NCBI RefSeq assembly: GCF_902686445.1
Contig: NC_062215.1
Span: 32,076,750 to 32,140,749, forward strand
DNA: 64,000 nt
Origin: Sciurus carolinensis
Lineage: Eukaryota > Chordata > Mammalia > Rodentia > Sciuridae
Direction: 5' to 3'
The position numbers and the translations under genes were made by a program. This document shows positions 10,401-21,311 of the stretch, one piece after another (position 1 is the stretch's first letter; every line of letters starts with the position of its first letter). The notes under the pieces are model-generated. The model had not been told where the DNA came from. It saw nothing but the letters and a program-made list of their open reading frames with translations, and searched no databases.

Positions 10401-12472
10401 AAATAACAAATTTCCTCAATTCTAGATGCATTCTCATTCACGTTTGCACTTGAGCATCAGGATACATCTTACCAGTGGGCAGCTTTGGGTCACAGCAATG
10501 ACTCTTAAAATCCACAAGGCCTTAGATTCAATCAAATATGGTAGAGACTGTTGATCGAGAGCTTGCATCCTGTCTGATTTTTGCAAATTGCTTTGAATAC
10601 GTTTGCTCAGTTTAATCCCCAACAAAATAATATCCTTTGAGTGGGTGTTTTTTAAACATCCACGTCTGATGGGAAAGCACGCTCAGCCCCCCTCTTCTAG
10701 CCCCCTGGTCAGTGGCAGAGTTGTCCCTCTTCTCGGCGCCTCCTTTCACAGGGAGGGGGCTTGCTGCTGCTGACCTCAGGATTGTTCCTCCGCGTGAGTC
10801 TCAAGTGAGATGATGGTGAGTCCTCCCGCCCTTCCCCGCCAGGCCTTCTCCATGCATCGTCTCACTGTCTGCTTCTCTGGAAGGACAATGCCTCCTTCCT
10901 TTGAGTGGTCACCGGGCTGCCACCTGCGAGTTTTCTGGACGCTTGCTACTGAACTGTGTTCTGATCGAAAGCAACACAATTACTCTCCGAGACTCGAGGG
11001 CAATTGTGAACACTTGCAGTCTGCCTTCTTGTTCAATACCAGCTCGGAGTGTCTCTGAGAGGGTTGGAAAGGCATCTCGGGCAGAGGATGAACTCTGTGG
11101 TTGGCTGTCGCTGGGGTGGGGATGGTCTGTGTTTTGCCTCTCTGGGTGGAGGGGGGAGGAAAGGTGTTTTTTATTTAGACCGTCATGCGGAGGCTTGAAT
11201 TGGGGCATAGGTGACGTCTGGCCTCTTTCAGGTACAAGCCAATTTGTAGGAGGATAATGGAGAGGATGGTTAGGTATGCTGGGCTGTTTGGAGCGTCCTC
11301 TGGGAGAAGACCCAAGGGGACGGTGCTGTCAGATGCTCCCTGCCAGTTTGCACAACGCTTGGAGGTAATAATTTTAAGACAGTTGGGGAGGGTCAGAGGT
11401 TCCTGTCCTTAGAGTTTCATCAAAGAGCTAAGTGATGCCCAAAGGGGATGAATAATTCTTCCAGATTCTGAGTCCTAAGTTTTCAGCTCTGCCTTCTTCT
11501 CCTTGAAATAGGCAGCTGGCTGAGGGATGCCTCCAACCCCTAGCTTAAGGTACAGTGGGAAGGAAACACTAAACAGCCCCTCGCTGTCTTTGCAGCCGGT
11601 GAGGGAGTCCTGCAGGGAGGCAGAGGATAGAAGTGTGGGTGGGGGGCTTAGGCAGCTGTCTGAGACATCTAGTCATTTTCTAGGGATGGAAGTAGACATG
11701 AAAGCTTCCCTTAGCCCCTCCCCTGCTATACTGCCTCTCCCACTTCATCTGGGTCTCCTTGTCCTTAGTTCCTGGCACCCCTCATCCAGCCCATCTGCCT
11801 GGAGGGCTCTAGCAACTTCCCTTGGATTCTGAGTACCCCTGGGCCCTCTGTCTGTGGGTGGGTCAGATGGGCTGGGGAAAGTGACCAGGGAGGGGTCTCT
11901 TCTTTCAACTTGGGAGGCTGCTGTGTTCTTATTGCACCTCTAACCTCAGCTCCCAGGCCTGGTCTCTCACTGCTGTGCACCACCAAGTATAAACACTTTG
12001 GGAGCCACTATTTGCCCCCGCTTCGCAGAGTGACTCAGAACATTAGATCAAAATTAGAGAAGAGGAAAAGATCACCGGAAGCCCCCGCTCCGTCCAGCCC
12101 GTGCCATCCCAGCGCCCTAGCATTCCATGTAAATGTTAGTTCTGGAAATACCCCAGGCTCTCTGGAGACAGCTCGGTTACACTGGAGGCATGCTGAGCTT
12201 TCTCCTGGTTGGGGCCAGAGAGTTCCCTGCAGGAAGGGAGGTCCAGAGGGTGGAGCAGACCAGGAGGGAGACTGACTCTTTTGACTTGCTTCTGCTCACC
12301 TGGGGAGCCATTTCGCTTGTGCTGACAAGGTGCCTGGGGAGGGGGTGAGCTGGGGAAGGAGGTGTGGTCTGATGGGGAAGGGCTGTCCTGCGCAGTATTC
12401 TTTTTTTCAGTCTAGGGAAACCCTCTAAAGGAAACCTTCGTGTTGGGCTGAGCAGCTCACCCTGTGTTTCAG
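10401..12472. other. Single-copy non-coding stretch
   Basis: About 2 kb without a supportable gene or repeat. Several overlapping open frames between 10.8 and 12.3 kb have no recognisable domain. Confidence 0.4.
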
Positions 12473-12569
12473 ATTGCCGCTCTGAGGTGGGGGCAGGTCT
12501 CTTTCCAGCCGTACCTACACCGTGAGATCGAGGGAGCCCGCTGCTTTGACCCCAAGGACAAGGAGGCAG
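12473..12569 (+). other. Weak exon-like block
   Basis: A pyrimidine-containing 'ctgtgtttcag' precedes 97 bases that stay open in one frame (32 codons plus one base). A 'gcag|gt' possible donor follows. The block holds about five CpGs, high for its surroundings. Its translation contains EIEGARCFDPKDKE, which I do not recognise. The donor beyond GT is poor, 'ccgtgag' offers another donor inside, and a 32-codon open frame is not rare by chance. It could be an exon of an unidentified plus-strand gene or simply unique intronic DNA. Confidence 0.2.
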
Positions 12570-13011
12570 GTGTCCCTGGTCTATTTGGGTGTCCTGTGCA
12601 CTTTTTGGTCGCAGTTTGGCCCTGAGAGTCTGATTAGAAGAACCTGAATGGAAAAATTTATTCCCGTTTCAGGAAAAGGCAAGAAAAATATTTGTTCCCA
12701 TCATCAAAGTGGAAATTTAAGTCAATGACAATGGAAACTATTTCTGGCCATTCTCAGGCTAGAGAGAGGAGGGGGTGGGTTGATTCCAACAGGCCGGAAG
12801 AATTCAGGCACTGTAAATTTTAGGGGTGAAATAACGGCATAGAAATAAAATCTCCTCAAGGAAACATAAACCAGCCTTTAATCAGACATAAACAACAAAG
12901 CACGTATGTTCCCTCGCAGGACCGGCGGCTCCACCGCCTCCCGTTGGGTTTGTGATTGGTGTTGGAGCAGAAGGCGCAGCTGCAGGCGTTTGCTGTCCAG
13001 GGAGGATCCCG
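12570..13011. other. Single-copy non-coding stretch
   Basis: An AT-rich part (12640-12760) is followed by ordinary sequence. No gene or repeat is supported. Confidence 0.35.
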
Positions 13012-13082
13012 GGGGCCATAGCTCAGCAGTGGAGCGCTTGGGTCCTGGGTTCCCCCCCCCAGAACCACCAAAAATGTTGCTG
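13012..13082 (+). repeat. ID-type SINE, internally deleted
   Basis: 'ggccatagctcagcagtgga' followed by 'gcgcttgg' corresponds to the pol III A-box region of a tRNA-derived ID element. 'ggtcctgggttcccc' corresponds to its B-box side. The middle of the unit is missing. A C-rich run and 'accaccaaaaatg' close the copy. Confidence 0.55.
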
Positions 13083-14534
13083 GTGGCAGAACAAGTCCAA
13101 GGAGCACTCATGCCCAGTCCATGCCTCCCGCCTTCTCTACCCACTGTTTTCCAGCCGGAAAACCCGGTTGTGGCAGTTGCAGGTCTCTGGACACCTAGAG
13201 GACTTCCAGGGGAAAACAAGGCGCTAGGCAGGGGCACTCTGTGACTTGTGTGTCAGGTTGATTGTGAAAACCCACCTGGTGAGTGGAATAGTACAGCGCG
13301 GGTGTGTGTATGGGCAGCATCAGGTGGACCGTGGGTTGTAGGGAGTGACACTGAGTGAGCGATGGGCACAGGGGCTTCCTTGTAGAAATCTCTTTTCTTT
13401 GGTGCAAGTTTGCAAATACCCATAATTAGAAGTTAAAAAGTAAAAGAAGCAGGTGACCCCAAGATGGACCCTCTTGTATCAGGTGTAGGTCTGTTCCTGC
13501 CTCTGATCTCCACACTGATTCGGTGGAGCTCCAGGTCCTGAGTCCTGTAGGAAAGTGGAAGAGAAAAATGTGGGAAGGACTTTTTTCAGAGTTTTGACCA
13601 TGCGTGTTGCTTTTCCCATGGACTTCTGGAAATTTGTGCCTGAGAAGCAGTTTGGGTTTTCCCTGCTTTGAAGTGTGACTGAGCTCAGTGACTGTCCAGG
13701 GACATGCAGAGGCCAGCTGTACACTTGGAGGGGGCTCCCTAAGACCCAAGTTGGCCACGCCAGTGGAGGTCTTTGCTGCTGTCCCTGCCGCCTCCTTGTG
13801 GGGTGCTTCCTGCTTGTGACAGGTGTGCCTGCTTCCATTGCAATGCCAGATTTTGGTTTCCAGATTGGCTTTGCTGCCCAGCTGCGTGGAGGGACAGTGG
13901 CTCAAGCTAGTGCTCTGTGGCCTCACTGGGAGGCCTTCTCCCCAGTCACCAGGACAGGTGGAGCCAGGGGGCACACAAGCCATCTGCCCACATTTTGGGG
14001 GGCTATTTGCAACAGAAATGCTTGCTAATGGGGAAGGGCTTGTAGGTTTTGAATTCTTGCAGGAACCTATCATTTCCTTTCCACCATCATTTGTTCCTTC
14101 TCTATGAGAACTCTGAGTTCTTAAGAGATGGTTTTCTTTTTGGTGGTGGCTCAGTTCGCCAGGTAATTATTTCACAGCTGTTACGTTCAGGATATTGTTA
14201 GATGATGATAAGAAGGGGAGCAGGCCATCGCTCGTCTGTCCTTAAGGATCATGAGATTTTGTGGGAAGAGTGAGGTCTGGGAACTGAGGTGTCTTTGAGT
14301 CACTAAATGGCCCTACCAGTCATGTGCCACCCCAGTCAGTTATGGTCCCCTCTGTCCTCTGGCAGTCCAGCTGTGCATTGGTCCATACATTCTTAGCCCT
14401 TGGCTCTTCCTGGAGGAACTGGCAGATGACATGGCTGAAGCAGCTGCCACAGTCTCCCAAGTGGCCACTCCTCCTGGCCCTGTCTCTGTCTTGCCACCTA
14501 AAACAAAACTCGTGTTTTGTTATAGTTTATCTTT
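13083..14534. other. Single-copy non-coding stretch
   Basis: No gene is supported. A minus-strand frame of 215 codons ends near 13426. It is serine/proline-rich, has no domain or splice context, and overlaps equally long frames on the other strand, so I treat it as chance. Confidence 0.45.
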
Positions 14535-14622
14535 GTTTTTCTGTGCTGCTGGGGATGGAAGCCAGGGCATTGTATATGTAAAGCAGTCACTCTACCATGA
14601 GCTACGCCCCCAACCCCAGTCA
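14535..14622 (-). repeat. ID-type SINE fragment
   Basis: 'gtgctgctggggatggaagc' and 'gtcactctaccatgagctac', then 'gcccccaaccccag', are the reverse complement of an ID-type unit (the 'ctctaccactgagctacatccccagcc' side). The copy is diverged. Confidence 0.6.
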
Positions 14623-14730
14623 TTTCAGAGAAGATGGTTGTAGACTCCCCCTCATGAATTGTGGAGTTCATTTCCATTCCAGCCTGGGTCTTCTTCTCCT
14701 TCTTTGGTTTCTCCCAGGTATCCTTCTTGG

Positions 14731-14823
14731 CCCTAGCCCTAGCCCTAGCCCTAGCCCTAGCCCTAACCCTAACCCTAACCCTAACCCTAGCCCTAGCCCT
14801 AACCCTAACCCTAACCTAACCCT
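14731..14823. repeat. Interstitial telomere-like hexamer tract
   Basis: About 15 uninterrupted hexamers occur in ordered blocks: five CCCTAG, four CCCTAA, two CCCTAG, three CCCTAA, then CCTAA and CCCT. CCCTAA is the vertebrate telomere repeat (TTAGGG on the other strand); CCCTAG is a one-base variant. The phase is kept throughout until the last unit, which has lost one C. It lies inside ordinary sequence and is too short to be a functional telomere. Open frames through it simply read repeating Pro-Ser and Pro-Asn. Confidence 0.95.
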
Positions 14824-15506
14824 GTGGCTGTTCTCCTGCTGTTAAAATAGTCACTGTGTCATTTGCTGCACTAGACCTCCCAAAAAGTCTTCTAGAAAAG
14901 GGGCCCTCAAACCCTGGGCTGTGGTGCATGTGGGCAGCTTTCTGACTGTCCCCCTCAGCATCTTTACGGGTTGCATTGACCTGGTGGCTGTCCCTAAATC
15001 AGCATCTCCATCATCTTTTCCCTGGCCATTGGGCTAGTCTTCCACCTGGATGTCTCTTCTCTCTCTTCCTGTCCTCCCTCTGGGCAGTTACCTGATGCTG
15101 TGGAAATGCCAGCCTGGTCATCTTCCTCTCCCCTTGCCTGCTTTCTGTTCCTCAGGAGCTGGTGGTGGCTTACGGTACCACGTGGAAGTTCTTCAGCGTG
15201 TTTTCCATGCTCTACTACCTGTGATTGTTCCAGAACATTCTTTACTGCTTACTACCTCCCTGCCTTTCCATCTGCTGGTCCCTTTGCTGGGATTGTTCCC
15301 CTGCCTAGTTCATGAGGCTTCTCTTTCAGGGGCCAGCCTAGACGATGCCTGTTTTGTGAAACCTTCCATGTCACCCCGCTTGCTTGCTGCTGCTGCTTTT
15401 TGTAGTTCCTCTCACCCTGTTCCTGTGTGGTGCAGGCCCACAGACCTTTAACTGCAATTCTAATATCCACACAATTCTGAACCAAAAGTGTGTTGTTGGT
15501 GGTGTT
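14824..15506. other. Non-coding stretch with one terminal-exon-like segment
   Basis: At 15156-15224 a pyrimidine-rich tract and 'ctcag' precede 22 open codons and a TGA. The frame includes VVAYGTTWKFFSVFSMLYYL, a hydrophobic end. I know of no protein with this ending, and no companion exon is visible. Another frame across the same bases is open for 133 codons from 15050, so neither frame is convincing. Confidence 0.15.
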
Positions 15507-15560
15507 TTTCTTTTTCTTTCTTTCTTTCTTCTTCTTCTTCTTCTTTTTTTTTTTTTTTAA
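15507..15560 (+). repeat. (TTTC)n/(TTC)n/T-rich microsatellite
   Basis: TTTC units pass into TTC units and then a T run. It may be an expanded A-tail of a minus-strand retroelement. Confidence 0.85.
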
Positions 15561-15601
15561 GTGATTCACTTGGCTGCAAAATCTGACCTGCACTGTCTTG
15601 A

Positions 15602-15778
15602 TTGGTTTTGTTTTTTGGTACTGGGGATTGAACCTAGGGGCACTTCCTCCCTGAGTTCTTTTTATTTTTTTAGTTTAAGACAGAGTCTCACTAAGTTGCC
15701 AAGGTTGGCCTCAAACTTGTGATCCTCCTGCCTCAGCCTTCCAGGTCACTGAACTGCAGGCGTGTGTTCCTGAGCCCA
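15602..15778 (-). mobile_element. B1-ID type sciurid SINE
   Basis: Read on the plus strand, a T-rich tail and 'ggtactggggattgaaccta' are followed by 'cagagtctcactaagttgcc' and 'gatcctcctgcctcagcc'. This is the reverse complement of the squirrel B1-ID dimer. A 10-bp direct repeat 'actgtcttga' at 15592-15601 and 15779-15788 flanks it as a target-site duplication, which sets the boundaries. Confidence 0.85.
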
Positions 15779-16149
15779 ACTGTCTTGAGACGCTTCCTTG
15801 TTTCTCGATCCCACTCAGGGTGCCTGTGCGTGGCTTCTGCTGGAGAAACCCCTGCGTGTTTGATCCCAGGCGCTCTTCCAGGCCCGGGGTAGTGGTGGGA
15901 GGCAGGTGCTATATGATAGACCCACTTATTACCTGTCCGAAGTCCAGGAACTCTCAATCCATGCCTGTTGGTTCGGAGGACTTTGGATAGGGATCCCGGA
16001 GGGCTTTGGTTCACCTTGGCTTCTTCCCTCTAGACAGTGAAGGCCTTGGACTATGTCCTAGGCAATATTTTTATGTTTCCTTAGAGTCTTGGAGAGTAAC
16101 TGGCACTGTGAGAATAAATACTTGGTAAGAGTTCGCTGGCTACGTGGGT

Positions 16150-16224
16150 TTCAATAGCTGACGTTCATCATTTATTAAGTGCTCTCTGTGTACTAGGCTC
16201 TATTCTGAATGTTTTCTCTTTTTT
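16150..16224 (-). repeat. MIR SINE, first part (split by LTR)
   Basis: 'catcatttattaagtgctct' with 'gtgtactaggctctattctg' is the reverse-complement start of MIR. The second half resumes at about 16622, after the LTR. Confidence 0.65.
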
Positions 16225-16225
16225 T

Positions 16226-16621
16226 TTTATGGTTTGGATGTGAGGTGTCCCCCAAAAACTCACATGTGAGACAGTTAGGATGTTCAGAGGAGAAACGATT
16301 GGGTTGGTGAGAGTCTTAACCCAGCAGTGAATTAATCCCCTGACAGGGATTCACTGAGTGGTGACTGAAGTGGTGGGGTGTGGCTGGAGGAGGTGGGAAT
16401 TGGGGCGAGGCTTTGGGTGTATATTCGTGTCTGACAAGTGGAGACCTCTCTCTGCTTCCCTCCGCCACGATGTTCTGCCTCAGCTGGAGCCCCGCGGAAC
16501 GGAGCCTGCCGCTGAGGATTGACGCCTCGGAAACCGTGAGCCGCCAGTAAACCTTTCCTCCTTTACAGTTGTGCTGGTTGGGTCCTGTAGTCACAGCAGC
16601 GAAATAAATAGCTGACGAAAA
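16226..16621 (+). mobile_element. MST/MLT-like (ERVL-MaLR class) solo LTR
   Basis: The head 'tatggtttggatgtgaggtg' with 'cccccaaaaactcacatgtg' is followed by 'ggtggggtgtggctggagga', 'ccgccacgatgttctgcctc', 'cggaaaccgtgagccgcca' and a polyadenylation-like region 'agtaaacctttcctccttta'. It ends in 'tagctgacgaaaaca'. This order is that of a MaLR-type LTR. No internal gag/pol sequence is attached, so it is a solo LTR. It lies inside a MIR and is therefore younger than it. Confidence 0.7.
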
Positions 16622-16790
16622 CACTTTTCATTCATTTCATCTTTACAACCGTCCTGTAAAAAGGTGCTCGTCTTATCCCTATTTTGTGTATGATGGGCAG
16701 TACCAGGTGACTGCCCCTTCAGTCGCTTTCCCAGTGACTGGGAAAAGTGAGGTAAGATTTGAATTCAGGAAAACGAGTTTTAACCACCGA
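16622..16790 (-). repeat. MIR SINE, second part
   Basis: 'cattcatttcatctttacaa' and 'ctcgtcttatccctattttg' continue the reverse-complement MIR interrupted by the LTR. Confidence 0.6.
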
Positions 16791-17029
16791 CTGTCTTGGA
16801 GGAGGAAGGAGCGCAGTGCGGAAGCGTTGGGAACGCCCTGCGGCATTCGAGCGCTTGCTGTCCTGGAGTGCTCCTCGCTGGAGAGTGATTTTGGTAAAGT
16901 GATAAAATGATTGGATGTGGGAGTTCAAAGGAAAAAATCGAGTGTTTTCTGGAGTGCCAAGTGGAACTCCATACTTATGAGAAACAGACCATCCAATAGA
17001 AGTAATAACTGTCCTTATGATCATCTTGC

Positions 17030-17130
17030 CTGCCATCTAGGATGATGTCAAACCTGCGGCCCAGAGGGGTAAAGTAGCTTGCCTGAGGTCACACAGCCAG
17101 TGTACGTTGCAGGCACTCAAATCTGATGCT
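17030..17130 (-). repeat. MIR SINE
   Basis: 'gcggcccagaggggtaaagt', 'agcttgcctgaggtcacaca' and 'gccagtgtacgttgc' are the reverse-complement MIR core. Confidence 0.75.
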
Positions 17131-17489
17131 CCTCTGTGTGTCTCTTCTCTTCTCCAAAGAGCTGTCTGGAATGAGGGCAGCGTGGTTCTGTGGTTGTCAG
17201 CCCATAACTGTGGAAACTTGACCTTGCTCGGTTGGTGAGCTCGCTGGCTGACCATCTGACTTGTGATTTGCTGTCCGACACCACAGTGTCATATTCAACT
17301 TGTGCCTCCTCCTTGGCATCACGGGCAGTGCCCTGGGGGGATCCCTGTCCTTTGCTCCTATGCTCTGAGCTTCGTGTAGACAAACCGAAGCTTCACTGTG
17401 TCTATTTCACCATTAGTGTGGTGGCTGCTTTTACGATCTTGTTACAAGAACTGAGCCACTCTGAGATGCCCCTGAGGTTATTGGCTAGT

Positions 17490-17516
17490 GGGGTTGCATT
17501 GGGGGTGGGGGGTGGG
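17490..17516 (+). other. G-quadruplex-type G tract
   Basis: GGGG, GGGGG, GGGGGG and GGG runs with short loops. No gene context is visible. Confidence 0.4.
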
Positions 17517-17868
17517 CACATTGGAGTAGGGCCGGGGTGCAGGGGACAGGCCCTTGACTGCTCGTGTGCCTGGGAGTCCATGCCAGGCCTCACACCCCTC
17601 TAAGCCGAGAGTTCTTTCCACTTCGGGCTGGGATCTGCCTTTCCAGGGCCAGGTGTCTCTTCTCTGCCCCTCAGAATTCAGTATGTGCAAGGGTGCTGCT
17701 CTGCAGGGGGAGGGGGCAGGGGCCACAGATGATTTTTTTTTCCTTTTTATTAATTTAACTGTTTTCCTCAGTAGGTCTATGTTCCAAAAGCAAAAGACAA
17801 TGATCTCAAAAGCAATACACCTACTTCTTGCTGATAAATCTTCCTAAACATCAATATTGACTCCTCTA

Positions 17869-17935
17869 TCATCCATCCGTCTGTCTGTCCGTCCGTCCGT
17901 TCATCCATCCATCCATCCATCCATCCATCCATCCA
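17869..17935 (+). repeat. (ATCC)n/(GTCC)n/(GTCT)n microsatellite
   Basis: Tetramer blocks change from ATCC through GTCT and GTCC and back to ATCC, suggesting point mutation followed by local expansion. Confidence 0.9.
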
Positions 17936-18258
17936 GCACAACAGCGAGTTCTTTCTCTCCTAGGCTTTCCAATGCAAATCTAGTTATAACTTTGCATACT
18001 TCTGTTTCAGAAAATTAGAACACATTAAACATTGATATGATGTCACAAAATTAGGCCCCGCTGTAGAAAACACAATTTCTAACTTACCCCAGCCTGGTTT
18101 TCACCTGGGGAGCACTCCACACACACCTCCGTGCCAGCGTTTCCAGTTGGGGCAGACCGCTCCCTTGTGTGGATGGAACCTCATTTACCTAATCCTCTGT
18201 GGTTGGGCAGCTGGGTGGCTCAGCTCTGCCTGTATAAACAGCGTGACAGTAAATATCC
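17936..18258. other. Single-copy AT-rich stretch
   Basis: No gene or repeat seen. Confidence 0.35.
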
Positions 18259-18322
18259 TTTTTTTTTTTTAAGTGATGCTGGGCAAGGGCTGTACCACTG
18301 GGCTACATACACCCCCAGCCCA
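18259..18322 (-). repeat. ID-type SINE fragment
   Basis: A T-run is followed by 'gatgctgggcaagggctgta', 'ccactgggctacatac' and 'acccccagccc'. This is the reverse complement of the ID module. Confidence 0.6.
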
Positions 18323-19900
18323 ATGAACATCTATGAATAGCCCTTAAAAAAAATAACCCACTTGTTTGGTCTTTGCCTATAAAGACATTTCTGTTTGGAA
18401 TTGCTGGATTAAAACTTCTGTGTTTGGTTTTTGAAGAGGGAGAGGGACAGAAAGGGGGCTTTTATACATCTTTCCAGATTATGTGGCCGGACTTTAGTTG
18501 TCTTGTGGAATCTTCCATCATTAGGCCTGGGGGTCCCCCTGGTAGGACTGTAAACACATTGTCATTAAAATTCATTTGAACAGTTAAGGAAGTAGATCTC
18601 TCGTAGGGCTGCTGCGGGGAAGAGGCCTGAGCTGGTGTCACTCCTGTGACAAAATTCCTGGACACCCCACAGGGTTACTTGGCCTCCCAAGAACGCATTC
18701 CAGGCCTATTTGAATTTCTTTCTGCAAAACAGCTCTACATTTTGCAGAAATAGGATTATTAGAGGAGGTTTTCAGCACCTCCAACTACATTTTGGAAAAA
18801 GGCATATTTCCTTTGGCTTGATTGTAAAAGACAAGCAAAAAAGAAATTTTTTTTAAAAAGGTAAATGGTAATATTTTGCATTCCCAAGCGTGTGCTCTGT
18901 CCTTTAAACTCAGAGTGTTCCACAGTAAATGATTTGATTCCTTCTAACAATACCCCTGTGTGGGAGGCATGTGTAAACTTCCATTAAGGGCAAACATCAT
19001 GGCAAACCCAAGCTCAGAGATGTGTAATTTCTCACCCATCTGGGTGGGCCACAGTCCGATGTGGGATTTTACTGGGGGCAGTGGCGAGGGTGGTCACTGG
19101 GGGTGTAAGGAGGTTTTCTCAAAGGCTTCTTTACACGAGTTCCTGAACACCAGTCTGTCTGGCCTCCTCTGCCTTCTCCTGTGTCCCCTGTTCAGAGACG
19201 ATGGGCACAGTGAATTGGTCTCACCAGCAGGCTGTTGGGAGCATAATCAAATCAGAACTCTCATTTTCTGAGTTACGTAATTTTGCAGAATGGACACAGA
19301 GGCTCCTGGGAAAAACGGTCTGTCCTCCTGTTAATTTTAAGGTCCATTTATAAAATTATAAGCTGTGTTGAACAGATGAATACAAAATGGAACTTGTCTG
19401 TTAAAGGGTTTTTTTTGGGTCTGATAACCTTATTTAACCTTTCTGCGTCTCAGAGGTTGGTGGCCTTTGCCTATGGCGCCTTCATGGAAACAGTTCTAAA
19501 TATAGCTCCTGTTTGTTGTTGAATAATGACTCGGGAGGGTGATGGTAGGGTTTCCAACTTCTTTCAGTCAGCAAACTGGACGGGAGGAGTCGGGTCCAGA
19601 GGGGACCTGTGGGGCTGAGTGTTCCGATGGCTGCTGCCCTTTACTGTGGCTCTGGGTTCAGGGGATGTTAAATACAGAGTGCCCGTCTCTCTTGACTGCC
19701 CTTGTCCCTCCCGCTTTGAACCCGGGAGCCTCTGACTCATCGCTAACGTGTAAACAGGTAAAGGACACCTGTGTGATTCAGATCCAGTTAGGACTTCTGT
19801 CTCTCGGGTGATCCTCATCCCCAGGCCTTCGCAGTATTCAGGGGGCTGGATAGTTTCCAAAAGCACACTTGTGTCTGGTTCTGTCCATTTCAAGATCATC
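18323..19900. other. Single-copy non-coding stretch
   Basis: AT-rich between 18.7 and 18.95 kb. No exon, RNA gene or repeat is supported. Confidence 0.4.
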
Positions 19901-19904
19901 CTAG

Positions 19905-20060
19905 TGTGGTGTGGCAGAAGGAGCGTGGCCTGGGGATCAGGTTTCTAGGGCGTGTGACCTTGAGCAAGGCTTTGATCTCTGTTTTTGGTAAAATGAGGGA
20001 TTGGATTGGATTCCTTTCCTTGCCCAAAGAGTATTGTTCTGTTGTGTTCCAAAGCAGTGC
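19905..20060 (+). repeat. MIR SINE
   Basis: 'gtggcagaaggagcgtggcc', 'gtgaccttgagcaaggcttt' and 'ggtaaaatgagggattgg' follow the forward MIR order. Confidence 0.7.
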
Positions 20061-20077
20061 AAACTAAATAACGAGAT

Positions 20078-20300
20078 GTTTTTCTTTTTCTTTTTTTTCT
20101 CCTAGTATTAGTACATTAAACTTAGGACTGCACATATTTGAAGTAAGCGCTCTACCTCTGAGCTGCCTCCCTAGCCCTTTCCATTTTTTATTTTGAGACA
20201 AGGGTCTTGCTAGGTTGTGGAGGCTGGCCCCCAACTTGCCATCCTCCTGCCTCAGCCTCCCAGGTAGCTGGGTTTACAGGTTTGTGGCACCATACCTGGC
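20078..20300 (-). mobile_element. B1-ID type sciurid SINE
   Basis: A T-rich tail is followed by 'gcgctctacctctgagctgc', 'ttttgagacaagggtcttgc' and 'catcctcctgcctcagcctc', ending in 'caccatacctggc'. It is a diverged reverse-orientation dimer. Confidence 0.8.
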
Positions 20301-21311
20301 AATGGTGACCCAGGACTTGCTGTGAGGCCACCTTGTGTGTCTCCACGTAGTCACTTGATGAACCCTGGGGCATGTGCGGACCGTTTCTTTGAGGCTGAGG
20401 GGGTGGAAACTCGGGCCCCTTTAAAAGCCAAGTAAATGCAGTGGAGTGAGATGTCAAGAGAGAGGAGCCCATGAGGTGAGCGGGGCCTGTCCTTGGAGTG
20501 CTGTGCAGTGGCTCTTCTTCCTGCCAACTCAAGATGAGACCTGAACGCCCCTAGAGACCCCAGCAGGGAGGGGCGGGGCACGGAAGCCCCAGGATTCCTC
20601 GAGTTCATTTGGTGTGACCGGGGCACTGTGGGGTGCAGCACACTTTGTACTCACTGCATTGATGTCCTAGGTTTCTCAGGTGCTGTCCTCCAGCTGCGAA
20701 GGCCTGTGGGCCACCAGGGCTCTGTCTCTTATGGAGAGCAAGGACATTTTATCCATTTGATAACTTTGTGTCAGTAAAGCAGCATCTCCGTGGAAGGCTA
20801 GTTCCTGGACAGCATTAGCCCAGATGGTGTGGAGTTGCATTCTCTGGAGTTGCTTTTAATGTTACATCTTAATTTTAAAATTGTACTCAGAACATGTCGG
20901 CAGGGACATTTGCCCCACCTGTCTATATTCTTATACAAAATGAGAGCATTCTGTGGACAGTCAGTAATGGAGAATGGTTGCTTCTCTCTGGAACTGAAAG
21001 GTTTGCTCCTTTTGATAAAGAAATATTTTTTAATTGATGGAGTCCCCCTTTTCACTGGGGCTGCTAGGAAGCATAGAGTCCAGTGTGGAGAGGAGTCCAC
21101 ATTCTGTTGGTTTTGTTATATCCCCTTTCCACAACATGATTCTTAAAAAAATTTTAATTTTACTGTCAGTTTTATGCCACTTGTTGGTTGTCTCAGAATC
21201 TTCACAGAATAGGGGTTAAAGACCCCTATTTAAAAACAAATTCACAACAATTGCAAGGGGAAGTTTTAGGAAAACTCTAGAACAGAAAAACTTTGAGAGT
21301 GAGAGACTGAC
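20301..21311. other. Single-copy non-coding stretch
   Basis: About 1 kb with nothing I can support as a gene, RNA or known repeat. Confidence 0.4.

Noticed and set aside
13012..13082. tRNA-like A-box as a tRNA gene
   Set aside because: Only an internally deleted ID SINE. No cloverleaf can be formed, and the middle arm is missing.
13426..14073. Minus-strand open frame of 215 codons
   Set aside because: Low-complexity Ser/Pro/Thr-rich translation, no domain, no splice or promoter context, and long competing frames on the other strand.
14597..14845. Frame encoding repeating Pro-Ser and Pro-Asn
   Set aside because: It is only a translation of the telomere-like hexamer array.
17868..17936. Regular short repeats as a CRISPR-like array
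   Set aside because: Tetramer microsatellite with no spacers. The genome is mammalian.
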